In this document: positions 22,418 through 37,500 of the stretch, piece after piece
How positions within the stretch are numbered: the first letter of the stretch is position 1
Layout of the letters: every line of letters begins with the position of its first letter
From: Larimichthys crocea
Lineage: Eukaryota; Chordata; Actinopteri; Sciaenidae
DNA: 64,000 nt
Reading direction: 5' to 3'
Assembly: GCF_000972845.2 (NCBI RefSeq)
Contig: NC_040027.1
Location: 15,607,803-15,671,802 of the forward strand
Program-made: the position numbers and the translations under genes
The notes under the pieces: model-generated
Seen by the model: the letters and a program-made list of their open reading frames with translations, nothing else
Database searches by the model: none
Told to the model about the DNA's origin: nothing

Positions 22418-24353
22418 TTATAAGTATCGGGGAAGATCCTTCTCCACCACCTGGGAGGAAAGCAGAAGTAGAAGTTGACATCAGCTGATAATAATGCACA
22501 CATAGCTACAGAAAAACCCACTGTTTTTATAGATAATGTATAATTCCATGTTAAATCAGAAAGATCCCTTTTGTTTATTTATTCTTATTTGCTTAACTCA
22601 TCACAACACAACAGCAGAATGTTCACCTGTTAAGCGTATACACTCAAGGTGTGTTTACACTATAATACAGTGGGCAAAGTAAGATATTTGTACGTACACT
22701 TGGATCATCCAGTGGTCCATATCCTTCACCACCTGACCCTCTCTGTTGATCAAAAACTAGAGAGAAAGAGGGGGAAATGACAACTGAAATTAAGCGAACA
22801 TGAAATTTATGAGCAAAGGATTATTTTCTGTTCAACATTTAAAATAAATGTACTGTTTCATGATAATAACAAAAACACACAATAGAAGGAGGGCGCCTGT
22901 TTAGCACTGATGAACTAGAGTACAGAAGTAGAGATGAATGTTCAGCTCAGTCAACTTTAATGAGTTTAAATGTATAAATAATTGTAAATAAATGTTATAT
23001 TTACCTTAGTGAAATTCCACTTGATGCACTGCAGGAATGAAAACAAAACATGCGTCAGAAAATAATCACTGAGTAAACATGACTATGATCAATAATGATT
23101 GAGGATATGGCTCTAATTCAATGAAGTATGATTTCATTACGTATCAATATGTGATAATTGGCTCATAACGAGCCTTTGTGTCATAAGAAGATGAATACTG
23201 CCGCCTGTCTCTTTGTGCTCAACCATTCGTTTGTTCACCACTTACTTTCCATGAAGCCTTTCCCGTTGGCCTGGTCTTTCAGCCACTTCCACAGAGGATG
23301 AGCGTTGTCCCCGTTCACGTTAATCTTACGGAACATGTCAAACTGAACATGATAGGACTCGGCAACTGCTTGATCTGAGTTTCATTGCCTGGCTCCTTTA
23401 AAGTAAAACAAAATGAGAGACATAATGTTTAAGCCCCGAGCAGGTTAAACAAAAATTAAAAAAAAACTAAAACAATGTAGATAAAACAGAATTTGGCTTA
23501 CTTTACTACAAATATTACGGTTATAAAATGTTTTGTGAACACACCTAGAACATTTTGTAATCTGATCCGATTCTTTTGAATGTTCATATCAAATCTTGGT
23601 CCTGTTCTAACATGTTGCTTTCATAAAACACTCATGTGTTACACACCTGGTTCCCAAACTGGTTAGAAGGGAAGGCAAGGATGCGTAAACCTCTCTCAGC
23701 ATACCTGGCGTGCAAGTCCGCAAACGAGAGTAGTTTACTGGGGTTTTACCTCATTTAGAAGCAACGTTGGTGATGATGACCACGCTACCCCTGTAAAACA
23801 AACAAAAGGTTGTAATGATAGTATTGTACGCTGTTATGGGATGCTGCAGCACATTTAGGAGGAGAATGTGTCATAGATAGATTTCCCTGTATTTTTCGAG
23901 GGAAACCTCATTCCCATCAATATCTGTCGCTGAGAAGTTTAAAATAGACGTGGCCGTCTGCCATTCCTCTGTCCGAGCAGACTGTTAGGAAGAAAGAGAG
24001 GAGGAAAGTGATTTGAGTGATGGTAGCATATTAACATTTAATGCATCTTTCCATCTAAATCTTAATCAAGTCTATATATATTTCACAGCACATACATACT
24101 CAAACATACATCAAACATACCGTCATCTGTGCCGTGTGTGCAAATCATTTAAAAATATAGAAAAATACAAAATGAATACAAACAAACACACGGATCACCT
24201 ATGATCAATTCAGTTCCACAAACTCTGACATGCCCAAAAGCTCCAGTTCAGTACTGTACCACATAAAACAGCCTTTCAATCCTAATCTCATTTTTTTCTT
24301 ACCATAGCCTGCAGCAGCACAGATAAAAGGACAGTGGACCCTATGAGACGCAT
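22418..24353 (-). pseudogene. gpx4: gpx4 copy B: frame broken by five single-base losses
   Basis: All seven exons are present: 24353-24303, 23981-23887, 23790-23647, 23395-23246, 23028-23005, 22756-22698, 22450-22418. Exon lengths against copy A are 51/51, 95/95, 144/145, 150/152, 24/25, 59/60 and 33/33, so exons 3 to 6 lose five bases in total and the frame fails. The exon 2 donor also reads GGAAAT where copy A has GTAAAT. Exon 2 has two amino-acid differences (DGNEVS against DGNVVS; ILN against IYN). The Sec codon (23,751-23,753) and the SECIS are retained. Either this is a young pseudogene or, more likely, an error-rich duplicate of one locus; the scatter of deletions in introns and flanks favours the latter. 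Confidence 0.8.
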
Positions 24354-25660
24354 TGCTGCCCTTCAGTAAGGTCCTCTGAGGGCAGAAAGCGATCAAATGT
24401 GTAAACCCCCTGAGTGGCTTCAGCTGCAGCCTCACTGTCAGACCACAGTCCCGCTACTGAGAGAGGAGCACAGGGTCCTCATGTAAAGGGAACGGGTGAT
24501 CATTAACAGAATTGATAGGCTGTGATTCTCCGATAGGTCCCTCTCAGCTGCTGACAACATCCACATCAGAAAGGTTGTGCACTGCGGTCCACAGTCCACA
24601 AATTACCACGGACGCATAAAGAAAGTTGACTATTTATAAAAGCAAAGATTTAGTCCAACGGGGATTGAACTTCGGACAAAGGGCAACAGTCTGAAGAAAT
24701 ACATGAACTCATTAATAATGAGCTTAATATCAAGAATCACAGAGTGAATCAGCACGATTTACAGCTCTTAAATCTCGCCATGACGCAAAAGTCACAAGAC
24801 TAAGGCCAAAACACGTTTTATTTACTAAATCATTATAACTGGGAAAACAAGCGAGCTGGTGTTTCAAATGATTAGAAAATAATCTGTTTTTTGAACTCTA
24901 ACAGCACTCTGTACATTCCATTACACCTTTCTCCTGGAACCACCAGGCAATTAAAGCATTGTGCAACAAAAGTGAGTAATTTGGAAATGATCTCGTTATT
25001 CACAATTTTCTGGCAAGTTGACCTGTGAGTTGTGTTTCACAACTCAGCTTTGACAGAACATGTTATAAACCTAAAAGATACATACAGATACTTAGATATA
25101 TAAGCAAAAGCATATGTTAAAGAGAAAGACAAATTAGAGGATAAATAATTATTTTTTGTTTAGAGAGATTTTGTACAATTACAACTAAAGAAAAATGATG
25201 AGATTCTATATAGCACAAACTTATATCTGCATGAGACTGAGCCAGGAGTCCTCTTTGTTCATGTATAACTGACTTCAATACTTTTCATACCACACTAACA
25301 GTCTGTAAGACTTATACAGCCTATACAGCAGGATGCTGCTGACCGAAATAATTGCTGATATAAACAAAGTAAGCTGTATGCAGTACTAAAATGACCTTGT
25401 GTTATAAAACCTTTAAATGACTCGTCCTGCTGCTCGTGTTGTCTCTGTCTCAGGATGATAAGCCTATCAGCTGACACCAGATGGGGGAGTGCTGCTGCAT
25501 GAAACCACACCCTGTGAGCTTTGCACATTTTCACACTCCAACGCCCTCAGTTAAGAATTAGCGTACATATAATACTAAATACACGCGGTCTGTCGTTTTA
25601 ATCATACACGAACACAAACAGACAAGAAAACTTCGTGGACTGTAAATAAATAATAATGCA

Positions 25661-25929
25661 GGTGTGACGGATAAAGGGCGACCGTGTTAACTGGCGACCG
25701 CTAGACGAAAGGGTATGGTGTCGTCGTAGTTACGACGGCTGTTGAAACAGGAAGGGACAGCCCATTGTAGTTTTAGCTGTAACGTTATTTTCTTTAAAAC
25801 AAACAAACAAATAAATAAAGGGGTATCACGTATCTTCCTGTTTTTTAACGGCTGTCGTAACTACGACAACCGCAGACGCATTCGGCTAACGGTCACCAGT
25901 TAACTCGGTCACCGTTGAACCGAAACACC
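25661..25929. mobile_element. Foldback/MITE-like inverted repeat (copy B)
   Basis: The counterpart of 17,945-18,229, shortened by scattered base losses, with both inverted arms still readable. Confidence 0.7.
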
Positions 25930-26331
25930 GGATGTGTTCTCAATAGAGTATTTTACCGATTAGCATGAGCTCCAAACACACTCATTATAATCAATAGGCA
26001 GCTTTTATAATCTATAATCAAAAAAAACAAAGATTGATACACATGATAAATCACAGTCCCCCTCTACATCACCCTTGCCTGGGTTGCCCGTTATAGTTCC
26101 GTTACCGTTGTGGATAAAACAAAGTACAGTACCATCGCCAGTAGTACTCCGCTGCCGCCACCGCCCCAAATGTCAAGATAACATATAAGGGCCTCATTTT
26201 TGATACAGGACAAACCTCAATTATTATAATCAATTGCTACATTATATCTACTAACTCCGCCCCGCAGATGTTGTGAAACGCTTCACGCAAGTCACGTCCT
26301 GTATCGGTGTCACGTGGATCTAAACTAATGA

Positions 26332-26722
26332 TGGGAAGTTAGGTTCTTTTTAGTGATCCGGATCATTTGACTCGCTGTCCAAGAAGAGTCGACTTTTTGG
26401 CTCCCAAAAGACTCAAACCTTTAATATTTTTTTAACATTCACTAAATTATTCAATACATTCTTTGTACTGAAATATTCAAAAGTAAAAAAATACATTTTC
26501 TAATACCAATAAAATGCTGTAGCCAATTGTTTTTATTGCATTTATAGACCCTTGTAAGCTCTAAAACCACCAATCAATGCACTAACCTCTCTGCTACACA
26601 AAACAGATAGAAACACTTAAACAAACTTAAGCATGGAAATAATAAAAAAAATAAATAAAAAACCGACTCCCATCGTTTACTTAAAAGAGCCGGCTCTTTG
26701 AACCGTCGTTCGCGACCGATAA
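26332..26722. mobile_element. Short hAT-like element, both ends present (copy B)
   Basis: The left end carries GTGATCCGGATC and an 'aagagtcgac' motif. The right end carries 'aaaagagccggctctttgaa' followed by 'ccgtcgttcgcgaccg'. The ends are only loosely inverted, and no target-site duplication was confirmed. The interior is AT-rich and noncoding. Confidence 0.4.
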
Positions 26723-26965
26723 ATTTAACTTTGTTAAACCTGTTCTGTCTCGGCAGTCACAAAATCTCGCGAGATTTCAGTGCTAATTTGTCAGTCTGGT
26801 TTCACCAATAATGAATTTTAAAAACATAACTAACATTTAAATAGTCACCTGTCTCTGGCACAAGAAAAACGACATATATACGTTATTTAATTTTTTTAAA
26901 AATAATATAAATTTAGATGTCACGTATGTACCGAAGAGAAAAAAAGAAGAAGAAAGTGGAAATAT

Positions 26966-27130
26966 TTGTATTGGAGACACCACACACATTTGGGGGGGGA
27001 TTGTCCATTAATACAAAGATTTTGGCACAATATTAAAAAGGAAATAGATATTTTTTTGGAAGTAGATGTCGCTCCAGAACCAATGTTGTTTTTGTTGGGA
27101 GCCTTTATAAGGAGATCAGCAATATATACT
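26966..27130 (+). mobile_element. L1-like LINE ORF2 C-terminal fragment
   Basis: The frame from 26,966 reads HTHLGGDCPLIQRFWHNIKK, then EIDIFLEVD...PMLFLLGAF. This matches the C-terminal pattern of L1/Tx1-type ORF2 proteins (H-x-W-x-C-P-x-I-x-x-F-W ... LLG). It is followed by AT-rich sequence and, at about 27,465-27,530, a LINE-like tail ('gtaacaaaaacaag ... attaaagtatttctgattctg'). The fragment is inactive. Confidence 0.6.
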
Positions 27131-27654
27131 TATCTTAATTTCTTATTTATTTTTTATTTTTATTTAATATTTACTTCTAATTATTTTTATTTTATTTTTT
27201 TTATTTTTTATTTATTTACTATTATTGTACATTTTTTATGTAGAATTCTATATACTTTTTATTTTATCTTATTATTAAAACTATTTATTTTTTATCTATT
27301 TTAATTTTGTGTGTTGTGATTGAACTTTTTTTTTTGCAGTTGTTGTACATTATTTAACTGTAAATTTGATCTTTTATATCTTACATGTTTAATATTTGTT
27401 CTTTGTTTGTTTATAGATGTTACTTGTTTACATATGTTGTGTTTGTTTGTTTGTATACCTGGTGACATTGTAACAAAAACAAGTAGGTAATAATTATTAA
27501 AGTATTTCTGATTCTGATACTGGGTGTCATTTATTATATGAAGTCCTGTGTCAGGAAATGTTATGTAAAATAATTTAAATGGTCAAATAAAAAAGCTGTA
27601 TTATTGTATTAAAGTACATATTTATATTATTTATTATTTTATTAAACAGCTGTT

Positions 27655-27842
27655 TGAGCAGAGGAGAGGGGGGGCGGGGCTAAACTGTCCGGCTAGTGTC
27701 GACGTCTTCAGTCCGCGACAGTAAACTGTAAAACGAGAACGTGCGTCGCGCTTGTCCGGAGGAGCGAAAGTTAAAATAAATTAAACAATAAATCAAAAGA
27801 AATTTAGAGGAAATCCGGCGCAGGTGACTCAGCTGAGACGAC
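27655..27842 (+). promoter_or_regulatory. polr2e: polr2e promoter and 5'UTR (GC box)
   Basis: A GC-rich, CpG-rich stretch just upstream of the polr2e start, set in AT-rich DNA. It contains GGGGCGGGGC (about 27,671-27,680), a classical Sp1-type GC box. No TATA box is evident, as expected for a housekeeping gene. The transcription start was not determined. Confidence 0.6.
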
Positions 27843-30620
<2,778 letters not shown>

Positions 30621-30895
30621 CAGAAAGGTCAGTGGTTCTGAATACATTTGCATATTTGTTTCTCTAAGTTCCAAATCCCGCATCACCCCTCCCCTTCTTT
30701 GATTGATAAGCTCTTTTTCTTGGTATCTGTGTAGTTGCTTTAAATAAAACATACTTTCAATGTTTTGTTTTTCAGACATTTTCCTGAAACATTTAGGACC
30801 AGTGAAGGAAACTGAAGAGCTTTCACTCATCCAAATTGTGTTTTCTTGTAATTACTGATTTTGTAAAATAAACAATAAAAAAAAAACATTGTTTT
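30621..30895 (+). other. polr2e: polr2e 3'UTR with an intron and polyadenylation signals
   Basis: Seven bases after the stop there is a donor (AAAG|GTCAGT, exon end 30,627). An acceptor (TTTTCAG) ends at 30,775, so the last exon is noncoding and begins at 30,776. Overlapping AATAAA signals are at 30,867-30,872 and 30,874-30,879. Because the junction is within 50 bases of the stop, nonsense-mediated decay is not expected. Confidence 0.75.
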
Positions 30896-31253
30896 GTCAA
30901 GTTGATTTGAGCTTACATAATCTCTATTTATGTACATTTCAAAAACTTAAAGCAGGACACATCATCTACATTATGCCGTAATGGTTTTTAGATGCTTACC
31001 TTCTTTTTCCTTTTGAAAGCCATGCCGTAGCTGCTGCCACCTGACTTATGTAGAACTGATGTGATTGTGCCTTGTGTCACACATAAGTACCTCCTACCTT
31101 ACCGTGGCAGAGTAATACAGCCCTCATCAGTTGTAATAACTAGGTCATTTGGGTAGTTAGTTCCTGCTCATATTTAGGCAGCTGTTCCTCATTTGTTTTT
31201 TCTTTTGACATCTAAAATACACAGAGACTATGAACTGGTTTTAAAATAAAATG

Positions 31254-31764
31254 TTTATTAAAATAGACCAAACATCCATATCAAGGCAATACAGGCAACA
31301 TCTATAAAGAGACTGATACATTTATTTTTAAAATTTTTAGTGCTGAAATAAAACCAGCAGCACTTTAAAGAAGGGAATTTGCTTGGAGATTTTTGCACAT
31401 TGCACACATTCTGATGTGGTTTTCACCCCCTTTTCTTTACGATTGTAATAGCAACAAGTAAAAAAAAAACAACCTCTAAAATACAAACTGGCACAAAAAT
31501 ACATTTTTAATAATTTGAGTCGAAACGTCTTGAAATGATAGGAATAAATTGCATCAAACAGCAGTAAAGCGTGCAGAGTTTTCACTGCCAGGATAGATCA
31601 ATACAGCTGCACAGATTAAAAAACTTCAATATTCGATCTTGATTTACACAACACGGTAGCCCTCTCAGTTTCAGGTTTTACTGGATCTCAGTGTATGAAA
31701 ACACAGATTGCTGTCGCTCAACTCAAACTAAAAGACTTCACACACAATGATTTAGATAATAATA
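31254..31764 (-). other. arhgap45: arhgap45 3'UTR
   Basis: Sequence past the arhgap45 stop on the minus strand. AATAAA occurs (as TTTATT on the plus strand) at 31,321-31,326 and 31,254-31,259. The gene therefore ends about 350-450 bases from the polr2e polyadenylation signals, in a convergent arrangement. The interval 30,896-31,253 holds nothing else that I recognise. Confidence 0.6.
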
Positions 31765-34570
31765 TCAGACAAACTCTGGCTCGCTGTCCCTGTTTCTGGT
31801 CAGGGGTAATTTCTTTCCACACAGACGTGCCAGTGGATGCCCCGACAGGCTTAAAATGGGTGAACAGGGGTAGTTGTTGTTGGACTGGTTTACATTGAGC
31901 TCGGCTAGAGAGGCGTTCAGGTCCTGCTCTGCTCCTGTCTCTTCGTCTGGGGGCCCACTGTCTGGCAGTGCGGGGGGCTCTACTCCCTCTGGCTTGTCCT
32001 GCTCCTTCTCCTCCTCCTGCTGGTCCTGCTCCTGCTCCTGCTCCTGCTCTACCTCTTGTTCTGGGCTGGTATGGGTTGCAGACTGGCTGGAGAGGTCCAG
32101 ACTGTCCCTGTAGCTCAGCTGGTCGTCGTCCATGCTCACCTCGCTCTCCTGCTTCACCAGTCTGCTGGAGCGTGCAGTCTTCTGACTGTTCTCGTCCAGC
32201 TCTGAGTCGGAGTCTGGGAGCTGCTCGCTGGACCCCAGCGACCCTAGAGAACTTCCTGAATGGAGATAGAGTTGTTACAGAGGGGTTAAATATTAAAGCC
32301 CTGTTTTAAATATAAGTCATAAATGTGTTATTAAATAAATGTGTGCCTATTTTAAAAAGAGCATGAACTCAAAGGGAGCTACTGTACAAGAACACGGGTA
32401 CCCTTGTATTTTCAAGCATAGGGAAGTTGGTTTATTTACTTTTCAGAGTGTTACGCAAACTAGGCGTCATAAAAACGTACCACATCCCTCCTCCATCTTG
32501 TCAGACTCGGGTTTATTCTGCTCCTCTCTGCCTCCATCCTCCTCCCCATCAGCCGAGCTCTCCACCTTCTCATCTGTACCCTGAACAAGGAAGTGGGAGG
32601 AAATGTTAGAGATTGTTATGTGAACGTGTTCCGTTTTGTCGTCTTTTATTTGCAAAGGACGTCACGTCAAACATGCAGATCAGGAAGGAAGGGCTGCATT
32701 CAATTCACATAGGTCATAACTCTGGATGAGAAAATGGATGTGCTGACATTTTAGCACTTCTGCTTTTCGCTTCATGCCTTTCCCCAGGAAGAGTTACGCA
32801 AGGTTTTGTTCATGCTCATAAATTATTGGCTGCTTCTCTCTAAGGCTTCAGAGTAAAAACAGGCTGCCGTTATTCTGTGGTGACATTTGCAACATGGGAA
32901 TCTTGAAAGTTTTCTCCTCAACTTCTTAAAAATGTATTTTTCTATTTATTTCATTAATAACTGAGCAACACAGATCAGTTCACTTCAAAAAGTTACTATT
33001 ATTAAACGTCTGCTATGAATACACATAGAGAGATGGATATCCACCCACACTACACGGGGAGTCCTACCTGCTGAGTAGAGGTGGAAGGAGAGCGAGTTTT
33101 CTGCGACTGAGAGGTTTTGGACTGAAAGATGGATGAATAGAAGACTATGAAGGCCTCCACGATGCGAGCCTGGTGGGGGTAATCAACCAGAGAGGACAGG
33201 GATATCGTGGCCCCAGTTGGACGGGGTCGCATCAGGGAGGGACCAAACACAATACCCAGGTTACTGGCACTCATCTTGTTATCTTCCTCTAGCTCTGCAA
33301 TCCTGGTTAGGTGGAAGGATGAAGAACTAATGAGTGAACCAGATTCAGTTACACAGAGGCTATATTTATTTTTTTGAAATATCTGACCTCCGGAGGTGGC
33401 GAATTATGTAGCGCAGCGTAGCGATGTTTGCCTTGGGAAGCTCCTTCAGAAGCTCTTTCAACTTTTCCACCAGCACCAGGACCTCTGGCTCAGTGTTGGC
33501 CCCCATGTCCACCAGCTCTGGCCCCTTGCACACTGCTGGGTTAATACTGTTGGACTCCTCTCCCTCTGGTGTTTCTGCTTCACTCTGCAGACTCTCCTTT
33601 GCCAAACCCATCAGACTGTTGTATAGGTGGAACGGCATGATCGGCTCAGGCAGCTGCGTGCGACGAATAGAGGGAAAGGTGTTAGAGGCTGAAGTAAGGA
33701 CACATGGAGGAGCAAGAGAGCTGATCAAAAATAAAAAATAAATCTAAAATAAAATGGAATTTTTACAAAACAAATCTCATTTTATTTTAAAAAACAATTT
33801 GTGAATGAAGCTATTAAACTTATTTACTGACAGTTTATTTATTTAGAAGCCTCCAAAGATTAAGTTTGATTTATTTCCTTTACTTATTAAATGTACATTT
33901 TGTATTAAATTCTGTTTTAATTGTCCAATAAAATAAAAGGAGGGACTATTTTATAATAACTAGATTTCCTAATAATAGCTACACTCATTTGAAAGAAAGA
34001 AAATTAACTATGACATACCAGTAAATATATTGATCTTAACAGGCTTTATTACACCAGCATTTTAAATAACTAGAGATGCACAACTTTAAATCTGATATAT
34101 TTGTTTACTGGCTTATTCCTTTGGTGTCCTTTTACTCTCAAACACGTCGGCTTGTGTGTGTGTACCTGTCTCAGGTAAAGCTTGAGGACGTTGCTGATGT
34201 CATGTGGTGAACACTGGGACAGCTCCACCAGCTCCTTGCCATTCTCGAAGGCCTGACACAGCTTCTCCACACGCGTCTTCACTCCGTTCACCCTGTAGAT
34301 GCCCTGCGAGGAGGAGGCAGAAAGTTTTGAATACTTCAGTGTGCCGTCACTCTAACTCACAGCATAAGTGCACTTTCTCACCTTCATCTTGAGAGCTCGT
34401 CTCTCTATCTCGGTGATGCACTTGGTGATGATGAAGGGGATGCCGTCACTGGCGCAGCTGGCTACCTGAGAGAAGTCCCTGCCAAACAGCTGCAGACGGC
34501 CCTGCAGCTTCTTATGGCCACACTGGATGGCCAGAGTCTCCAGACAGCGCTTGTGACACGCCAGGAAACA
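31765..34570 (-). other. arhgap45: arhgap45 exon map, RhoGAP and C-terminal part
   Basis: Exons in transcript order: 34570-34382 (end of C1, start of RhoGAP), 34303-34166 (arginine finger), 33653-33388, 33302-33068 (end of RhoGAP), 32580-32481 and 32255-31765 (acidic tail, stop). All have AG acceptors and GT donors, with lengths 189, 138, 266, 235, 100 and 491. The tail includes a run alternating Gln and Glu (EVEQEQEQEQDQQEEEKEQ), encoded by a degenerate CTCCTG repeat. Confidence 0.9.
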
Positions 34571-37500
34571 CTGTGAGGGCAGAGAAGGAGGTCATGAAAC
34601 ACATCAATCATCAATGAGATGTTTCTCAGGATATGAGCCTCTCTCTCCTTGCAGGCTGGATGTTAGGACACATGTAAAGGACTCACCTCCTCACACTCAG
34701 CACCCTGGAAGTAAACGTAGCTGTCACACTCGCGGCACTTCGAAGGAGTTCGAAGTTTCCTGAGTCGGTGGGTCAGAGCCGCTTTAGACAGACCGACGTT
34801 ACGGAAAGGTCTGGTGGACACCACCACATCAGGATCCATGCCGTTGATATCTGAAGATGCACATCATAAGACATGAGATATTGGCTGTGTGGCCGTGCCA
34901 TTGTATAGTCAACAGGAGGACTGGAAGTCTTACTTTGAGCTTCAAATGAGGTCACGTTCCCGTCCTTCTCATCTGCGTCCTCATTGGACGACATCGTTCC
35001 GGTGGATGATGTCCGAGCCATTTTACTGATGTCACCTATAATGAAGGTACAGTTTCGATATGTTCGCTCACACACTGTGCACCTTTAAGAGTCTGAGGAA
35101 TATATGAGATATGAGTTTCCACTCACTCGTGCTGGCAGTAGGAGACTCGAGGCCTCCCTCTCCTCCAACACTGTCATCGCTCACTGTTGAACCCCATGAC
35201 TTGTGGCCCTGCCCTGGAGATAACAAAGGGACACGAATATGGGAATAATCAGTATAAATATAATGGGTTTACATGTCTCTATTGAGCCAACTGTTATTTT
35301 AGATTAGGTTAAACACCATAAAAACTTCATACTTCATCACTTTGACACCATGTCATCTTGTAACTGCTTTTTACCCCTAAAATATGCAATAAAATTAAAC
35401 AAATGAACTGCGGGCTAGAACAGCAACAACAGCATCTTGTATATTTACACTCGACAAAAAGATAAAAACACTTTTGTTTTTGCTCTTTCATGCATTGAAT
35501 CAAATATCTAAAGATGCCCACAAACATGTATTACATTTTAGAGTGGCCTTTTATTGTGACCAGTCCAAGGCTCATCTCTGCAATAACCATCCTTGTTTAA
35601 TCAGCATTTCAATATGGCACACCGGTCAGGTGGATGGATTATCTTGGCAAAATTTATGGCCAAAAATGTAAGCAAATAGGGTCTAAGAAGAAGTCTCAGA
35701 TCTTTTATGAAAAATGGGAGCAAAACTAAAGTGTATAATTATTATTGTGACGTCTGGAGCAGCAGCCGGCTTCGCTTACTCTTGCGTTGAGTCTCTGCGT
35801 CTCTGTTGTCTCCAGCTGTTGTGTCCACACTGGTGGCGGGACTGTCTGTGTGGCTCGTCGGCTCTGTGTTGAAACTGTCGTTCCTCGGTCTGTGGCCGTG
35901 GCTGCGACAATGTGGCATTATATGACAATTTATATATTTTTCTTGCTCCTTGACAGACATAAGAGCGGCATCTATCTTGTCATATAACTCTTCACAAGAA
36001 AGCAAATCAGCTCATTTCTCAAATTGTGAAACGTTCTCTCTAAAAAGGTTTCCACTGAAAATCTGAATAACTGTCTTACTGTGACGACGAGCTGGACGGG
36101 CAGTAGTTCTCAAACATGTAGTGGACATTCGGCTGCTCCGGCAGCTGCAGGTCTCGCACGTATGCAGCGTACTGCTGGCCTGGATCATACAGCTTACTGC
36201 TCTCACACAGAGTCTGGTAGTGGACCGGCAAGGCTACCGTCTGCATGTGCATGAGCTGGTAGTACGAGATGGTCGCCTGGTAGGAGGAAGAGTTGCCACA
36301 AAAAAGGGTCAGCAAAGAGCTTTTCTTTGTCATAAAAAGGTCTTGTGTGTGTGTGTGTGTGTTTGTTCTGACCGAGCGGAGGGTCTGGTCGCTCTGTTTG
36401 ATGATGTCCTGAAGTTGTCTCAGCACCGTGACCTTTGTGTGCTCCAGCTCCAGCTGCTGAGTGGTGGCATCTGCTATACACGTCCTGTAGGTGGCCTCCG
36501 CCTCGTCTGCCTGCATGCACACACACACTTTTTCAGTTTAACTTCCTGTGTGTTGCGGTCTTTCTCGTGTTTTAATCAAGTCAGATTAGCACACAGATAT
36601 GTCATCTGTGACTGTGGCCGCGGATCACACGTCACTAAAAAGTCAGTGTTGAAGCTCTGAATCAGTTATTGATAAGAACCTTGTTGCGAGCCTCTTCCTC
36701 TAATCGTTTCTTCTTCTCCACAGACTTCGCTGTCGATCCTCCTCCTTCTTCTTCAGCTCGGCAGGCTGCCGTTTTGGCCTTGTCGTACTCCTCGCAGCGG
36801 GCCATAAAGGCTTGCTTGGCTTTCCGCAGGTTCACCTCGCACTCCATCTAAGCAAAGATAAATCATTTATTGCTACCGACAGATAAATAAATAAAACTCT
36901 AATCTACTGCTACATGTGGTCGAGATCGTACCAGCTTTCTCTTAGCTCGAATCCACAGCTCCTTGAGCTCCTTCCGTCTCTTCTCATGTTCCTGTTTACG
37001 CTGCAACAGAGGCTGCACACAAACACATAATGTGTCAAGGGGCAAAACATCATCATCATCATCATAAGGGATTCAATAATTACAATCGTGCTGCAATCAG
37101 TCAGTAAAGTTTACCTGGATGAAGGTCTGGGTGTGCAGGGTGGTGTTGGCCTGCTGCAGCCCCACGCTCTGCTCCTGGTCCTGCTCCAGAGCCAGAGAGT
37201 AGATGGAGAAGAGGGGCATGTGGGGCTGGAGGGAGCGAACACAAACACAGAAAGAGAAAGGTTTGATATCGAAACAACAACAACAACAACAGAAAGTTGA
37301 AATGCCATCATCACGGGTGAGTAGTGAGAGATATTCAAAGGTTTACATGTGTTATGTTGTGTTTGCAGGACTGGTATAATCTCTGGAGGCCTTTGGAGAA
37401 CTCGGTCTCTGGTAAAAGAAAAGAAAAGAGATGATCAGCGGCAGGATTGCAGCAGATTAATCAAAGATTAATCTTATTTTTTATGATTTATCATGACAAA

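Larger units (their letters stand above)
19733..26650. repeat. Copy B of a direct duplication of about 6.8 kb (copy A about 11,900-18,975)
   Basis: Copy B repeats, in the same order and orientation, the minisatellite end, the CTGT and CA microsatellites, the GC-rich segment, all gpx4 exons, the foldback element and the hAT-like segment. Between shared landmarks (ATAAAGGTTG at 12,101 and 19,919; AAGCAT at 18,941 and 26,629) copy A spans 6,840 bases and copy B 6,710. Copy B is therefore about 1.9 percent shorter, almost entirely through scattered one- to three-base losses in both coding and noncoding DNA. Some substitutions also occur. This fits an unpolished alternate haplotype better than an evolved paralogue. 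Confidence 0.9.

Noticed and set aside
36121..36660. 179-codon plus-strand open frame
   Set aside because: It is antisense to two F-BAR exons of arhgap45 and the intron between them; the minus-strand reading has clear homology and splice sites.
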